The notes beneath the pieces are model-generated. The model was not told the origin of the DNA, made no database searches, and saw only the letters and a list, made by a program, of their open reading frames with translations. From the NCBI GenBank assembly GCA_955652245.1, contig CATPAV010000054.1, positions 1-8,207 on the forward strand: a stretch of DNA of 8,207 nucleotides, written 5' to 3'. Numbering within the stretch: position 1 is the first letter of the stretch; each line of letters starts with the position of its first letter. This DNA is from an uncultured Candidatus Udaeobacter sp. Its GTDB lineage: Bacteria > Verrucomicrobiota > Verrucomicrobiia > Chthoniobacterales > UBA10450. The position numbers and the translations under genes are program-made. Of this stretch, positions 1 to 6,397 are shown piece after piece.

Positions 1-1
1 C

Positions 2-187
2 GAAGAGCGGGAAATTCTACACACGATGGATCTTTCGTTAATCGAGATTGAGGCTGCCCGACGCGCCTTTATCGATCAAGCCGAGAACGAGACCCTGCGC
101 AAACGCACGGACGCGATTCTCCGTTCCGGTTCGAGCAGCCCTCAATCTAGCTTTGGCGGAAGCAGTTGGAGTTCAGCGGCCTCCTAA
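2..187 (+). CDS. 3' end of an unrecognised protein with a Ser/Gly-rich tail (5' end outside window)
   Basis: Frame 2 is open from the window edge to a TAA at 185-187 and gives 61 residues. The piece starts acidic and helical-looking (EEREILHTMDLSLIEIEAA), continues with charged residues, and ends in a low-complexity tail (SSPQSSFGGSSWSSAAS). Such Ser/Gly tails are common at the ends of secreted or membrane-anchored bacterial proteins, but I do not recognise the family. An internal ATG at 26 would leave only 53 codons, so the true start is most likely upstream of the window. Two perfect palindromes follow within 100 bp of the stop, which fits a gene end. It converges on the permease gene ending at 385. 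A chance open frame cannot be excluded over so short a stretch. Confidence 0.45.
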   Translation, partial: EEREILHTMDLSLIEIEAARRAFIDQAENETLRKRTDAILRSGSSSPQSSFGGSSWSSAAS

Positions 188-212
188 ACCGAAACCTCAA
201 GTGCGAAATAGG

Positions 213-281
213 CGTTTTGTTCGACCACAAAACGGTGATCCTTAACGACCGATTGATCTCGACGATTTTTTGAAAAATCGT
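213..281. terminator. Two perfect palindromes between convergent genes; possible bidirectional terminator
   Basis: Hairpin 1 is CGTTTTGT (213-220), a 6-nt loop, then ACAAAACG (227-234). Hairpin 2 is ACGATTTTT (262-270), TG, then AAAAATCGT (273-281), followed by a short T run (TTT, 282-284). Both lie in the 197-bp gap between a plus-strand stop (187) and a minus-strand stop (385), where a two-way terminator is expected. The stems are AT-rich and the T tracts short, so these are not textbook intrinsic terminators. I see no gene in 188-384. Confidence 0.35.
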
Positions 282-384
282 TTTCACCAGAATTACCCGG
301 CGAGGATGAACCATCGACCCAGGCCCGCGGAGCCTACACGTGGAAATCAGCGCATCGTCCAGTTTTTCAACCGCTTGTGGAAGG

Positions 385-1935
385 TTAGGTGCCGGTAGTG
401 GACGGCTGCGCCAGCTTGCTTCGGCGCACGCCGTAGCAGAAGTAAATGACGATGCCGATGGCGAACCAGACCAGCAAGCGACGCCATGTCGGCCATGGAA
501 GCGCGGCCATGAGCGCAAGCGCGGAGAGTGCGCCTGCGGGAGCCACAAACCAGACCCACGGCGTACTGAATGTGCGCGGCAGATTCGGCTCGCGAACACG
601 CAGCACCAGGATGCCTATTGAGACGATGACAAACGCCAGCAACGTGCCGATGGAGCACAGGCTGCCTGCCTCGCGCACGTTGAAGACGGCTGAAAAAATC
701 GCCACACCTACGCCCGTCACAATCGACGTCAGCCACGGCGTGCGGAAGCGCGGATGCACCCGGCTCACAAAGGGCGGCAGCAGACCATCGCGCGCCATGC
801 TGTAAAATACGCGCGACTGACCCAGCAACAGCACGAGGATGACCGACGACAAACCGGCGATGGCGCCGAGTTTTATCAACCGCCCCATCCAGCCCATGCC
901 CGCGTGGTCGGCCACTACCGCGATCGGGTCCGGGACGTCAAGCAGGCTGTACGGCACAACGCCCGTCGCGATTCCGGAAACGAGGATATAGAGCACCGTA
1001 CAAATGAGCAGCGAGCCGATGATGGCGATAGGCATGTCGCGTTGGGGATTTTTCGCTTCCTGCGCCGCGGTGCTCACGGCGTCGAACCCTATGTAGGCGA
1101 AGAAAACAATTCCCGCGCCCGTCATGACGCCGCTCCAGCCAAAGTGACCGGACTGGCCGGTATTTGCTGGGATGAACGGATGCCAGTTCGCCGATGTGAT
1201 GGTGTGAAAGGCTCCAAAGATGAACAGCAACACCACCGCCACCTTCACCAGCACGATCAGGTTGTTGAAGTTCGCCGACTCCTTGATGCCAACCACCAGC
1301 AACGTCGTGACGACAAAGATGATGAACACTGCCGGAAGATTGAAAATCGTCGTGACCTGCCCCAGGGTTGCCGGGTCAGTTCCCAGGACCTTGATTTGAT
1401 CCAGCAGAGATGCGCTGCTTACCACCCAGCCGGCCTTCGCTTTCAGGAGCTCTGCGAGGGCGGGGGAAAGTTGAATCAAGTCCGTCCCGCGAGCCGCTGA
1501 TAACGTAGGGGGAATGTCGATGCCAAAATCGTGCAGGAACGACACGACGTAGCCGGACCAACCGATGGCCACGGTGATCGCGCCGACGGCATATTCGAGA
1601 ATCAAGTCCCAGCCGATGATCCACGCGATGAGTTCGCCGAGCGTGGCATAGCCGTAGGTGTAGGCGCTGCCGGCCATCGGCACGAGCGACGCGAATTCGC
1701 TGTAGCACAAGGCGGCGAATACTGATGCCACACCGGCTAGCACGAATGACAGCACTACAGCTGGCCCGGCATTCTGCGCCGCGACCGTGCCAGTGAGTAC
1801 GAAAATGCCCGTGCCGATGATCGCGCCGATGCCGAGCGCTGTAAGGTTCATCGCGCCGAGGGCGCGCTTGAGGCTGTGGTCGGACAAAGCTTCGGTCTGC
1901 AGATCCGTTACGTTCTTTCGTCGAAATAAATTCAT
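385..1935 (-). CDS. APC-superfamily amino acid permease, CAT (cationic amino acid transporter)-like
   Basis: This 516-residue inner-membrane protein should be a proton-coupled or exchange amino-acid transporter with the LeuT-type fold. The N-terminal soluble stretch (1-26) leads into TM1, which carries the APC substrate-binding signature GIGAIIGTGIF (35-45). TM6 carries FAYIGFD (279-285), followed by the typical loop AAQEAKNPQRDMP. The segment GIKESANFNNLIVLVKV and the distal SIGTLLAFVIVSIGILVLRV with PRTFSTP are characteristic of the CAT branch (GkApcT-like proteins). The length suits that family's 12-14 helices. The loop between the third and fourth helices is long (around residues 135-190). 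The ATG at 1935 is chosen because the N terminus matches family starts; no Shine-Dalgarno is visible. It lies 56 bp downstream of the LAT-like permease on the same strand, probably as the second gene of a two-gene transcript. Substrate specificity cannot be read from sequence alone. Confidence 0.93.
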   Translation of the reverse strand: MNLFRRKNVTDLQTEALSDHSLKRALGAMNLTALGIGAIIGTGIFVLTGTVAAQNAGPAVVLSFVLAGVASVFAALCYSEFASLVPMAGSAYTYGYATLGELIAWIIGWDLILEYAVGAITVAIGWSGYVVSFLHDFGIDIPPTLSAARGTDLIQLSPALAELLKAKAGWVVSSASLLDQIKVLGTDPATLGQVTTIFNLPAVFIIFVVTTLLVVGIKESANFNNLIVLVKVAVVLLFIFGAFHTITSANWHPFIPANTGQSGHFGWSGVMTGAGIVFFAYIGFDAVSTAAQEAKNPQRDMPIAIIGSLLICTVLYILVSGIATGVVPYSLLDVPDPIAVVADHAGMGWMGRLIKLGAIAGLSSVILVLLLGQSRVFYSMARDGLLPPFVSRVHPRFRTPWLTSIVTGVGVAIFSAVFNVREAGSLCSIGTLLAFVIVSIGILVLRVREPNLPRTFSTPWVWFVAPAGALSALALMAALPWPTWRRLLVWFAIGIVIYFCYGVRRSKLAQPSTTGT

Positions 1936-1991
1936 TGGTTGGTTTTTGGCTTTGCTAAATGGGTTTCCGCACGCAGCAAGTCAAGCAAATG

Positions 1992-3530
1992 TCACGTCGC
2001 TGGCGACCGTGATTTCCTCCAGAGGAAGTAAACCGGCGCGCCCGCGAGCACGATGAGCAAGCCGGGCCACGAGGTTTGCGTTCGGTAGATCGCCAGAACC
2101 ACCAGGATCAACGTGGCTGCGACGATGTAGAACGCCGGCAGCACCGGATAGCCGAAGGCGCGATAAGGCCGCTCGGCGTCGGGTCGCGTGCGCCGCAGCA
2201 CAAACAGACCCGCGATCGTCAGCACGTAGAAGATCAGGACCGCGAACACGACGTAATCGAGCAGCATGCCGTAGAGGTTGCCGTACTGCTCGGCCCCGGA
2301 GGCATCCAACATCGGTGTGCTGGTGACCGGATCGCGCAACCGCGTGCGCGGCAACACGAGCAACGCGGTCCAGATGCCCTGCAAAACCAGCGCCACCGCA
2401 GGAACGTGTCGGGCGTTGAGCCGGCCGGTGGCTTTGAAGAACAGTCCGTCTTGCGCCATCGCGTAATAGACGCGCGCGCCGGCCAGGATTAGTCCGTTGT
2501 TGCAGCCAAACGTCGAGACCATTATGGCCACCGCCATGATCGCCGCGCCCGCGCCGCCGAACATCACCGACATCACGGCTGTGGCCACGCGGTCGTCCGG
2601 CGCGTGCTGGATTTTTTCCAGCGGCAGCACGCAGAGATAAGCAACGTTCGCCAACAGGTAGAGCGCGATGACCAGGCCGGTGCCCAAGGCGAGTGACAAA
2701 GGCAGGTTGCGGCGCGGGTTTCTCACTTCACCGGCGGTGAACGTGATGTTGTTCCAGGCATCCGCGGAAAACAGCGAGCCAACCTGCCCAACGCATACGG
2801 CAATCAACATTCCGAGCGCACCGCCCGCCGCCGATACCGCCGCCACGAACGACAAGTCGGACTTGATCGGCGACACTCCGACCGGCGTCCACCAGTTAGT
2901 GAAGTTGGCGGTGAGCGCATCGCTATTGCGGCCGATAAACAGGCCGAGGGCGATCAGCGCCAGCAGGGACAACGTCTTGGCGGAGGTGAACACGTTTTGG
3001 ATGAGCTTGCCGAGTTGGAGGCCGCGCGTATTTACAAACGTCAAAAACAGGATCACCAAGACGGCCACCAACTGCTGCGTTGAAAGACTAACGGCGTAGT
3101 TCGTCGAAAGGATGATCGGCTGAATGACCCACTGCGTTGGAGAAATGACCGGCGCGAACACGCCGAGGAATCGCGCGAACGCCACCGCCACGGCGGCAAT
3201 CGTGCCGGTCTGAATCACGAGGAACAGGGTCCAGCCGTAAAGGAACCCCCAGAGAGGACCGTACGCTTCGCGAAGATAGACATATTGCCCGCCGGCACGG
3301 GGCATCATCGCGGCCAACTCACCGTAGCTGAGAGCGGCCGTGAGCGTAAGCGCGCCGGTCACGGCCCACACCACAAGGAGCCAGCCCGCCGAACCGACCA
3401 ACCGAGTGATGTCTGCCGAGACAATGAAAATACCCGAGCCGATCATCGAGCCCGCCACGAGCATGGTCGAATCGAGCAAGCCGAATCCGCGAACGAACAT
3501 GCCGTCGTTGGTTGCAGGTGGTTGTGACAT
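1992..3530 (-). CDS. APC-superfamily amino acid permease, LAT-like
   Basis: A 512-residue inner-membrane amino-acid transporter or exchanger. TM1 has the backbone-binding glycine motif GSMIGSGIF (27-35). The stretch AGGQYVYLREAYGPLWGFLYGW and the later DAWNNITFTAGEVRNPRRNLP are typical of the LAT/SteT side of the APC superfamily, unlike the CAT-like neighbour. About 12 hydrophobic segments are seen, with a basic C-terminal tail (WRKSRSPAT). The frame stays open upstream to a TTG at 3602, but that adds 24 mostly charged residues (RRRADWG...), so the ATG at 3530 is preferred; another ATG at 3500 is too close to TM1. No clear Shine-Dalgarno is present. It is the first gene of the permease pair. 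Having two distantly related permeases side by side suggests related but different substrates, which is inference. Confidence 0.92.
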   Translation of the reverse strand: MSQPPATNDGMFVRGFGLLDSTMLVAGSMIGSGIFIVSADITRLVGSAGWLLVVWAVTGALTLTAALSYGELAAMMPRAGGQYVYLREAYGPLWGFLYGWTLFLVIQTGTIAAVAVAFARFLGVFAPVISPTQWVIQPIILSTNYAVSLSTQQLVAVLVILFLTFVNTRGLQLGKLIQNVFTSAKTLSLLALIALGLFIGRNSDALTANFTNWWTPVGVSPIKSDLSFVAAVSAAGGALGMLIAVCVGQVGSLFSADAWNNITFTAGEVRNPRRNLPLSLALGTGLVIALYLLANVAYLCVLPLEKIQHAPDDRVATAVMSVMFGGAGAAIMAVAIMVSTFGCNNGLILAGARVYYAMAQDGLFFKATGRLNARHVPAVALVLQGIWTALLVLPRTRLRDPVTSTPMLDASGAEQYGNLYGMLLDYVVFAVLIFYVLTIAGLFVLRRTRPDAERPYRAFGYPVLPAFYIVAATLILVVLAIYRTQTSWPGLLIVLAGAPVYFLWRKSRSPAT

Positions 3531-3614
3531 GGAGCTTCTGAGTTCGAGTCGTTCGATTTCGCGGAGAGCTAATCCCCAGTCAGCTCGACGACGCAATACC
3601 AAAACATTGTGTGC

Positions 3615-3704
3615 TCAGCTTTTGATGATCCAGTAATCACTCTTCACGTCATGGAGAATGACAATGTTTTTCACATGAAAATTATTGAGCGCGAATTTCG
3701 CCAT
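3615..3704 (-). CDS. Possible 29-residue small ORF upstream of the permease pair
   Basis: The ATG at 3704 has an AAGGAA Shine-Dalgarno-like sequence 5 nt upstream, better than most starts in this window. It encodes 29 residues starting MAKFALNNFHVKNIVILHDV and ending KSDYWIIKS. The composition looks like an ordinary protein edge (aliphatic strand, HD, W/Y) rather than antisense noise. It ends 84 nt before the start of the LAT-like permease on the same strand, so it could be a leader peptide, a small gene or the remnant of a longer gene. The frame continues upstream to 3938, but that part crosses the opposite-strand membrane protein and looks spurious. I know no family for it. Confidence 0.3.
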   Translation of the reverse strand: MAKFALNNFHVKNIVILHDVKSDYWIIKS

Positions 3705-3800
3705 GACGGTTCCTTGGAATGGGATGGCGTATGAATGAGCCCATGCTTTAGCCCGTATACAGCTCACGCGCAATTCCAACGGCGCTGTGAGACAAAAAAA

Positions 3801-3980
3801 ATGCAAGCACGTTTCCGTCAGCTCCATTTCGGGCCGGCGCTCAAGAAAGCCACTCGCGACCCCGTAGGACTCTGGACGTTGGTGATCATCGTTGCGGTGA
3901 TTGTACTGCTCGTCGGGATTCTTTTTATTGGCGAACACGGCTGGCGCGCAGCAGGTCTCGATATCGAGAAAAGCTTTTAA
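3801..3980 (+). CDS. Small single-span membrane protein, unknown function
   Basis: A 59-residue protein with a basic amphipathic N terminus (MQARFRQLHFGPALKKATRD), one strong transmembrane helix (residues 24-44, LWTLVIIVAVIVLLVGILFI) and a short polar tail (GEHGWRAAGLDIEKSF). The positive N-terminal side suggests an N-in, C-out topology. The frame is open back to 3735, but the added 22 residues (Pro/Cys/Arg-rich) look untranslated, so the ATG at 3801 is preferred. It is preceded by an A-run and lacks a clear Shine-Dalgarno. The aspartyl protease gene begins 51 bp downstream on the same strand, so the two may be co-transcribed. I do not recognise the family. The clean helix and flanking charges argue against a chance ORF, but it could be. 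Confidence 0.6.
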   Translation: MQARFRQLHFGPALKKATRDPVGLWTLVIIVAVIVLLVGILFIGEHGWRAAGLDIEKSF

Positions 3981-4031
3981 CGACGATTTGGGCTTATTTT
4001 CGTCTGCTCAGATCGCCCCGGGAAGAGGAGC

Positions 4032-5087
4032 GTGATCGAGAATCTTGACCGCCGCACTAAGCGAACACTTTCCTGGCGACAGAACCGTGCTATTCTCGCG
4101 CCCGTGTCCGTAGCGAATCATTTTCCTCTAGCGCGAAAAGCGGCATCGATTTTTCTCGCGGGATTACTCGTTGCTCCACCCATTTTCGGTGCCCTACCGT
4201 CGGCGCGCGAGGATCGCCATTCCAAGCTACCCCAATTTGAAGCGCTGCCGCTGGTCCGTTCGCGACAAAATCATTTGGTCGTGCGCGCTTACATTAATGG
4301 CAGGCCAGCGTGGCTCGGCGTCGATAGCGGCGCGCCGGTGAGTGCAATCGCTTTAGATCGTCGCGAGCATTTTCGGCTCACCCAAATTACGGCAAAATCG
4401 AACCTGCCCGCCCGCATTCAGATTAATGGCGCGTTCAATAATGTGGCAATTGCACGTGAGCTGCGGCTCGGGGGGTTGAGCTTGGTGGACGAACCGGTGG
4501 TCGTTGTCGATCTTGGCAGCTCCACTCGTGCCGCGCGATTGCTCGACGAGCAGGAAATCGACGGCATTATCGGGGCCGATATTCTTTTCCCAACCAAGGC
4601 GGTGCTGGATTGTCAGCGCGGGTTGCTCATCTTGAAGACCGATCAGGATGTTGTTGGCAGCGCGCCTGGCTTCGATCGGCGCGGATTCCAAGCCGTGCCA
4701 ATTCAGGTCAGCGATGGTTTCAACTTGTACGTCAACGGCTCCATTAACGGCGAGCCCGCCAGGCTCATGGTCGATACCGGTTCGTTTGCCACGCTGTTGC
4801 ATCGTTCTTTCGTTCGGCGAATGCGAATCGCAACGCGCGAGACGGCGTTTAGTTCTACCGCCGTGAATCTGAAAGAGCGCGGCGTGCGGATTGCGCGGAT
4901 TCGCAAGCTCTCGGTCGGCTCAGTCGATATCATCGGCAAGGAAGTGGGCGTTATCGATCTGGAAGGATTAATTCACGACGGATTACTGCGCGGTTCACCG
5001 CCCGTCGCCGGCCTGCTCGGCGGCGAGATCCTCAACCGGCATCACGGCATCATCGATTTCGGCACGCGCACACTTTATTTAAAGTGA
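4032..5087 (+). CDS. Exported aspartyl protease with two retropepsin-like domains
   Basis: This 351-residue protein has two consecutive retropepsin-type halves. Domain 1 (about residues 70-205) has the catalytic Asp98 in WLGVDSGAP and the family's hydrophobic-hydrophobic-Gly element in DGIIGADIL (177-185). Domain 2 (about 220-351) has Asp248 in LMVDTGSFATLL and VAGLLGGEIL (325-334). Each half thus supplies one D-(S/T)-G loop, so a single chain could form the two-Asp active site that retroviral proteases build as dimers. A hydrophobic segment (37-54, AASIFLAGLLVAPPIFGA) after RK looks like a signal peptide or anchor, so it should act outside the inner membrane. The GTG at 4032 has GGAAGAGGAG just upstream. 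The GTG at 4104 would give a shorter, more typical signal peptide and is a serious alternative. Substrates are unknown. It converges on the cassette run ending near 5101. Confidence 0.88.
   Translation: MIENLDRRTKRTLSWRQNRAILAPVSVANHFPLARKAASIFLAGLLVAPPIFGALPSAREDRHSKLPQFEALPLVRSRQNHLVVRAYINGRPAWLGVDSGAPVSAIALDRREHFRLTQITAKSNLPARIQINGAFNNVAIARELRLGGLSLVDEPVVVVDLGSSTRAARLLDEQEIDGIIGADILFPTKAVLDCQRGLLILKTDQDVVGSAPGFDRRGFQAVPIQVSDGFNLYVNGSINGEPARLMVDTGSFATLLHRSFVRRMRIATRETAFSSTAVNLKERGVRIARIRKLSVGSVDIIGKEVGVIDLEGLIHDGLLRGSPPVAGLLGGEILNRHHGIIDFGTRTLYLK
5071..5086. terminator. Perfect palindrome overlapping the protease gene's last codons
   Basis: CACTTTA (5071-5077), TT, then TAAAGTG (5080-5086) form a perfect 7-bp inverted repeat that overlaps the last codons and the TGA stop (5085-5087) of the protease gene. 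No T tract follows, so a termination role is uncertain. The motif AAAGTG recurs at 5104-5109 in the decayed attC site. Confidence 0.2.
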
Positions 5088-5100
5088 TAGGCGTTCTGAA

Positions 5101-5152
5101 ATCTAAAGTGGTTTAAACAAAGTGCTGGGTCAGCTGCATCGCCTGATTAGGC
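5101..5152 (-). repeat. Decayed attC-like site at the inner end of the cassette run
   Basis: On the minus strand the site starts GCCTAAT (5152-5146), one base off the inverse core RYYYAAC. It is followed by the same CAGGC spacer and GATGCAGC L box as the intact sites, with GCTGAC where the 6303-6385 site has GCCGAC. The far side is poor: the best core is TTTAGAT (5107-5101) instead of GTTRRRY, and the inner arms hardly pair. At 52 bp it is also the shortest. The left half is certainly related to the other sites. Calling the whole a site rests on position and spacing. Because both cores are damaged it is probably inactive in recombination and would fix the last cassette in place. Confidence 0.55.
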
Positions 5153-5197
5153 CGTTCGATGCCCATACCAGCCCAGGCGGAGGAACAATAATTCGAG

Positions 5198-5231
5198 CGC
5201 GATCAAATTCTCCCTTCATGCAATCTTTAGC
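5198..5231 (-). repeat. Copy of the cassette-start sequence found at 6276-6310
   Basis: Minus-strand 5231-5198 begins CGCTAAAGATTGCATGAAGG and continues GAGAATTTGATCGC. It resembles minus-strand 6310-6276, which is the core-site end of an attC plus the first bases of the next cassette (GTTAGAT, then ATGAAGGGCGAATCTGATTG). Over the 26-bp block from ATGAAGG onward about 20 positions match. It begins directly at the aldo/keto reductase stop codon, whose own context (TTCTAAC, 5239-5233) resembles an inverse core. This looks like the 5' end of another cassette fused behind the reductase gene after loss of the attC between them. A 29-codon open frame starts in it (ATG 5219, TGA ending at 5130) and runs into the decayed attC. 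Confidence 0.45.
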
Positions 5232-5232
5232 G

Positions 5233-6165
5233 TTAGAATCCGACGAAGAGTGAAGCCATGCGCTGCCGTGTTTTGGCATCGGGCAGCCGGCCAACTCCTG
5301 CCGCCATGTTATCTTCGAGGTGTTGCGGATTATTTGTGGCAGGGATCACGCAAGTGACCGCCGGGTGAGCCACAATCCACTTCAACAAAAATTGAGCCCA
5401 AGAGTGGCAATCGAATTCAGCAGTCCACTCCGGCAGGGGTTTTGCGGCAATACTTCGAAGCACCCCGCCACCGCCGAAAGGACGATTAATGATGACTGCC
5501 ATGCGAAGTTCCTGCGCGAGCGGCAAGATGCGCTGAGCCGCACCTCGATCCACCAGCGAATAATTGATCTGGACGAAATCGGGCTTCTGAACCCTCATGA
5601 CTCTCTCTACCTCGCCGAAGCCGCTATCCTCGGAATAGGTAATCCCGGTATAGCGGATTCGTCCCTTCGCCTTCCATTCGCGAAGTGACCCCATCTGATT
5701 TTCTACATCGGCCAGATTGTGCACCTGTATCAGATCGATCGTCCTGGTTTGAAAACGTTCCAATGAGCCCTGCATTTGGGCGATCCCTTCTTGCTTACCT
5801 TTGGTCCAGACCTTGGTCGCGATGAAAAGCGAATTGCGCAGATGCGATTTGGCAGCGAGGTCACCGATCACTCCTTCGGCATTGCCATACATCGGCGAGG
5901 AATCGATTACCTTCCCGCCGTGCTTCACAAAAAGCGCCAGCACTTCTCCGAGGGGTTTTAGTTGGGGCGAGCCGGGACGAACGTCGAATGTTACCGCGCT
6001 ACCAAGTCCAATAACTGGAAGCTTCTCACCTGCCGACGGAACAGAGCGCGTCAACCGGGATTCGTCGGCCGCGTAGATGCGCGATGTCCCAATCGGCAGC
6101 AACGCGCTGGCAGCAGTCGCGCCGATTAACTTCGCTGCTCGCCGTCGTGAAATCGTATCGTGCAT
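5233..6165 (-). CDS. Aldo/keto reductase with Tat-type signal peptide (cassette gene)
   Basis: A 310-residue member of the aldo/keto reductase superfamily: NADPH-dependent carbonyl reduction in a TIM barrel. Counting from the ATG at 6165, the catalytic tetrad is complete: Asp88 (KVIDSSPMYG), Tyr93 (MYGNAEG), Lys118 (FIATKVW) and His149 (LIQVHNL). Typical late elements follow (PDFVQINYSLV, RPFGGGGV, VTCVIPATNN). The N terminus has a twin-arginine-like motif (SRRRAAKLIG, 6-15), a hydrophobic stretch and an AYA-like cleavage area (IYAADE, near residue 33), so export in folded form by Tat is likely. The frame is open to a GTG at 6183 (MSVRLT extension); the ATG is chosen because it gives a normal Tat n-region. 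It lies between attC-like sites in cassette orientation, but 137 nt after the core site, farther than usual. The substrate is not predictable. Confidence 0.9.
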   Translation of the reverse strand: MHDTISRRRAAKLIGATAASALLPIGTSRIYAADESRLTRSVPSAGEKLPVIGLGSAVTFDVRPGSPQLKPLGEVLALFVKHGGKVIDSSPMYGNAEGVIGDLAAKSHLRNSLFIATKVWTKGKQEGIAQMQGSLERFQTRTIDLIQVHNLADVENQMGSLREWKAKGRIRYTGITYSEDSGFGEVERVMRVQKPDFVQINYSLVDRGAAQRILPLAQELRMAVIINRPFGGGGVLRSIAAKPLPEWTAEFDCHSWAQFLLKWIVAHPAVTCVIPATNNPQHLEDNMAAGVGRLPDAKTRQRMASLFVGF

Positions 6166-6211
6166 CGTAAGGCGCACACTCACGGTAACATTGGTTGGTT
6201 AGGAGTTGCGG

Positions 6212-6298
6212 TCAATCGCCGATGACCAATGTGGCGATCTTGTGATCGTTAAGAGTGAAGTTATAGCCGAGCTGGACGCAATCAGATTCGCCCTTCAT
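6212..6298 (-). CDS. Short ORF at the start of the reductase cassette; possible truncated cassette gene
   Basis: An ATG at 6298, 5 nt after the core site of the 6303-6385 attC, opens a 28-codon frame starting MKGESDCVQLGYNFTLNDHK and ending IATLVIGD before a TGA. Its position is exactly where a cassette gene should start, and the composition looks protein-like. The reductase begins 46 nt later. It may be the 5' stump of a former cassette gene into whose place the reductase came, or a translated leader. Its first codons are repeated behind the reductase (5219 downwards). No family is recognised. Confidence 0.3.
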   Translation of the reverse strand: MKGESDCVQLGYNFTLNDHKIATLVIGD

Positions 6299-6302
6299 AT
6301 AG

Positions 6303-6385
6303 ATCTAACGAGACCAAGATCTTTCTACTTTGGTCTTTTTACTTTTCAATTTTCTTCAGCGGTCGGCTGCATCGCCTGGTTAGAT
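6303..6385 (-). repeat. attC site (integron cassette recombination site), 83 bp
   Basis: On the minus strand: inverse core ATCTAAC (6385-6379), spacer CAGGC, L box region GATGCAGCCGAC, a central AT-rich loop, then AAAGATCTTGGTCTC and core GTTAGAT (6309-6303). The 7-bp ends are perfect complements. The order RYYYAAC, 5-nt spacer, (C)AGCCGAC matches the left half of classical attC sites of resistance cassettes, which sets the orientation to minus. The inner arms pair less well than in the two longer sites. It separates the WSxDS-protein cassette from the reductase cassette. The stop codon of the former lies 12 nt before it. Confidence 0.85.
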
Positions 6386-6397
6386 GTGTGTGGCATA

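Noticed and set aside
754..1500. 248-codon plus-strand open frame inside the CAT-like permease
   Set aside because: Its product is His/Arg/Asp-rich low-complexity antisense noise; the minus strand has an unmistakable full-length permease with TM1 and TM6 motifs.
3531..3602. 24-residue N-terminal extension of the LAT-like permease from a TTG
   Set aside because: Charged, non-family-like sequence; the ATG at 3530 places TM1 at the usual distance from the start.
3615..3938. 107-codon minus-strand open frame read in full
   Set aside because: Its N-terminal part is antisense to the membrane-protein gene and compositionally odd; only the last 29 codons, with their own ATG and AAGGAA, look plausible.
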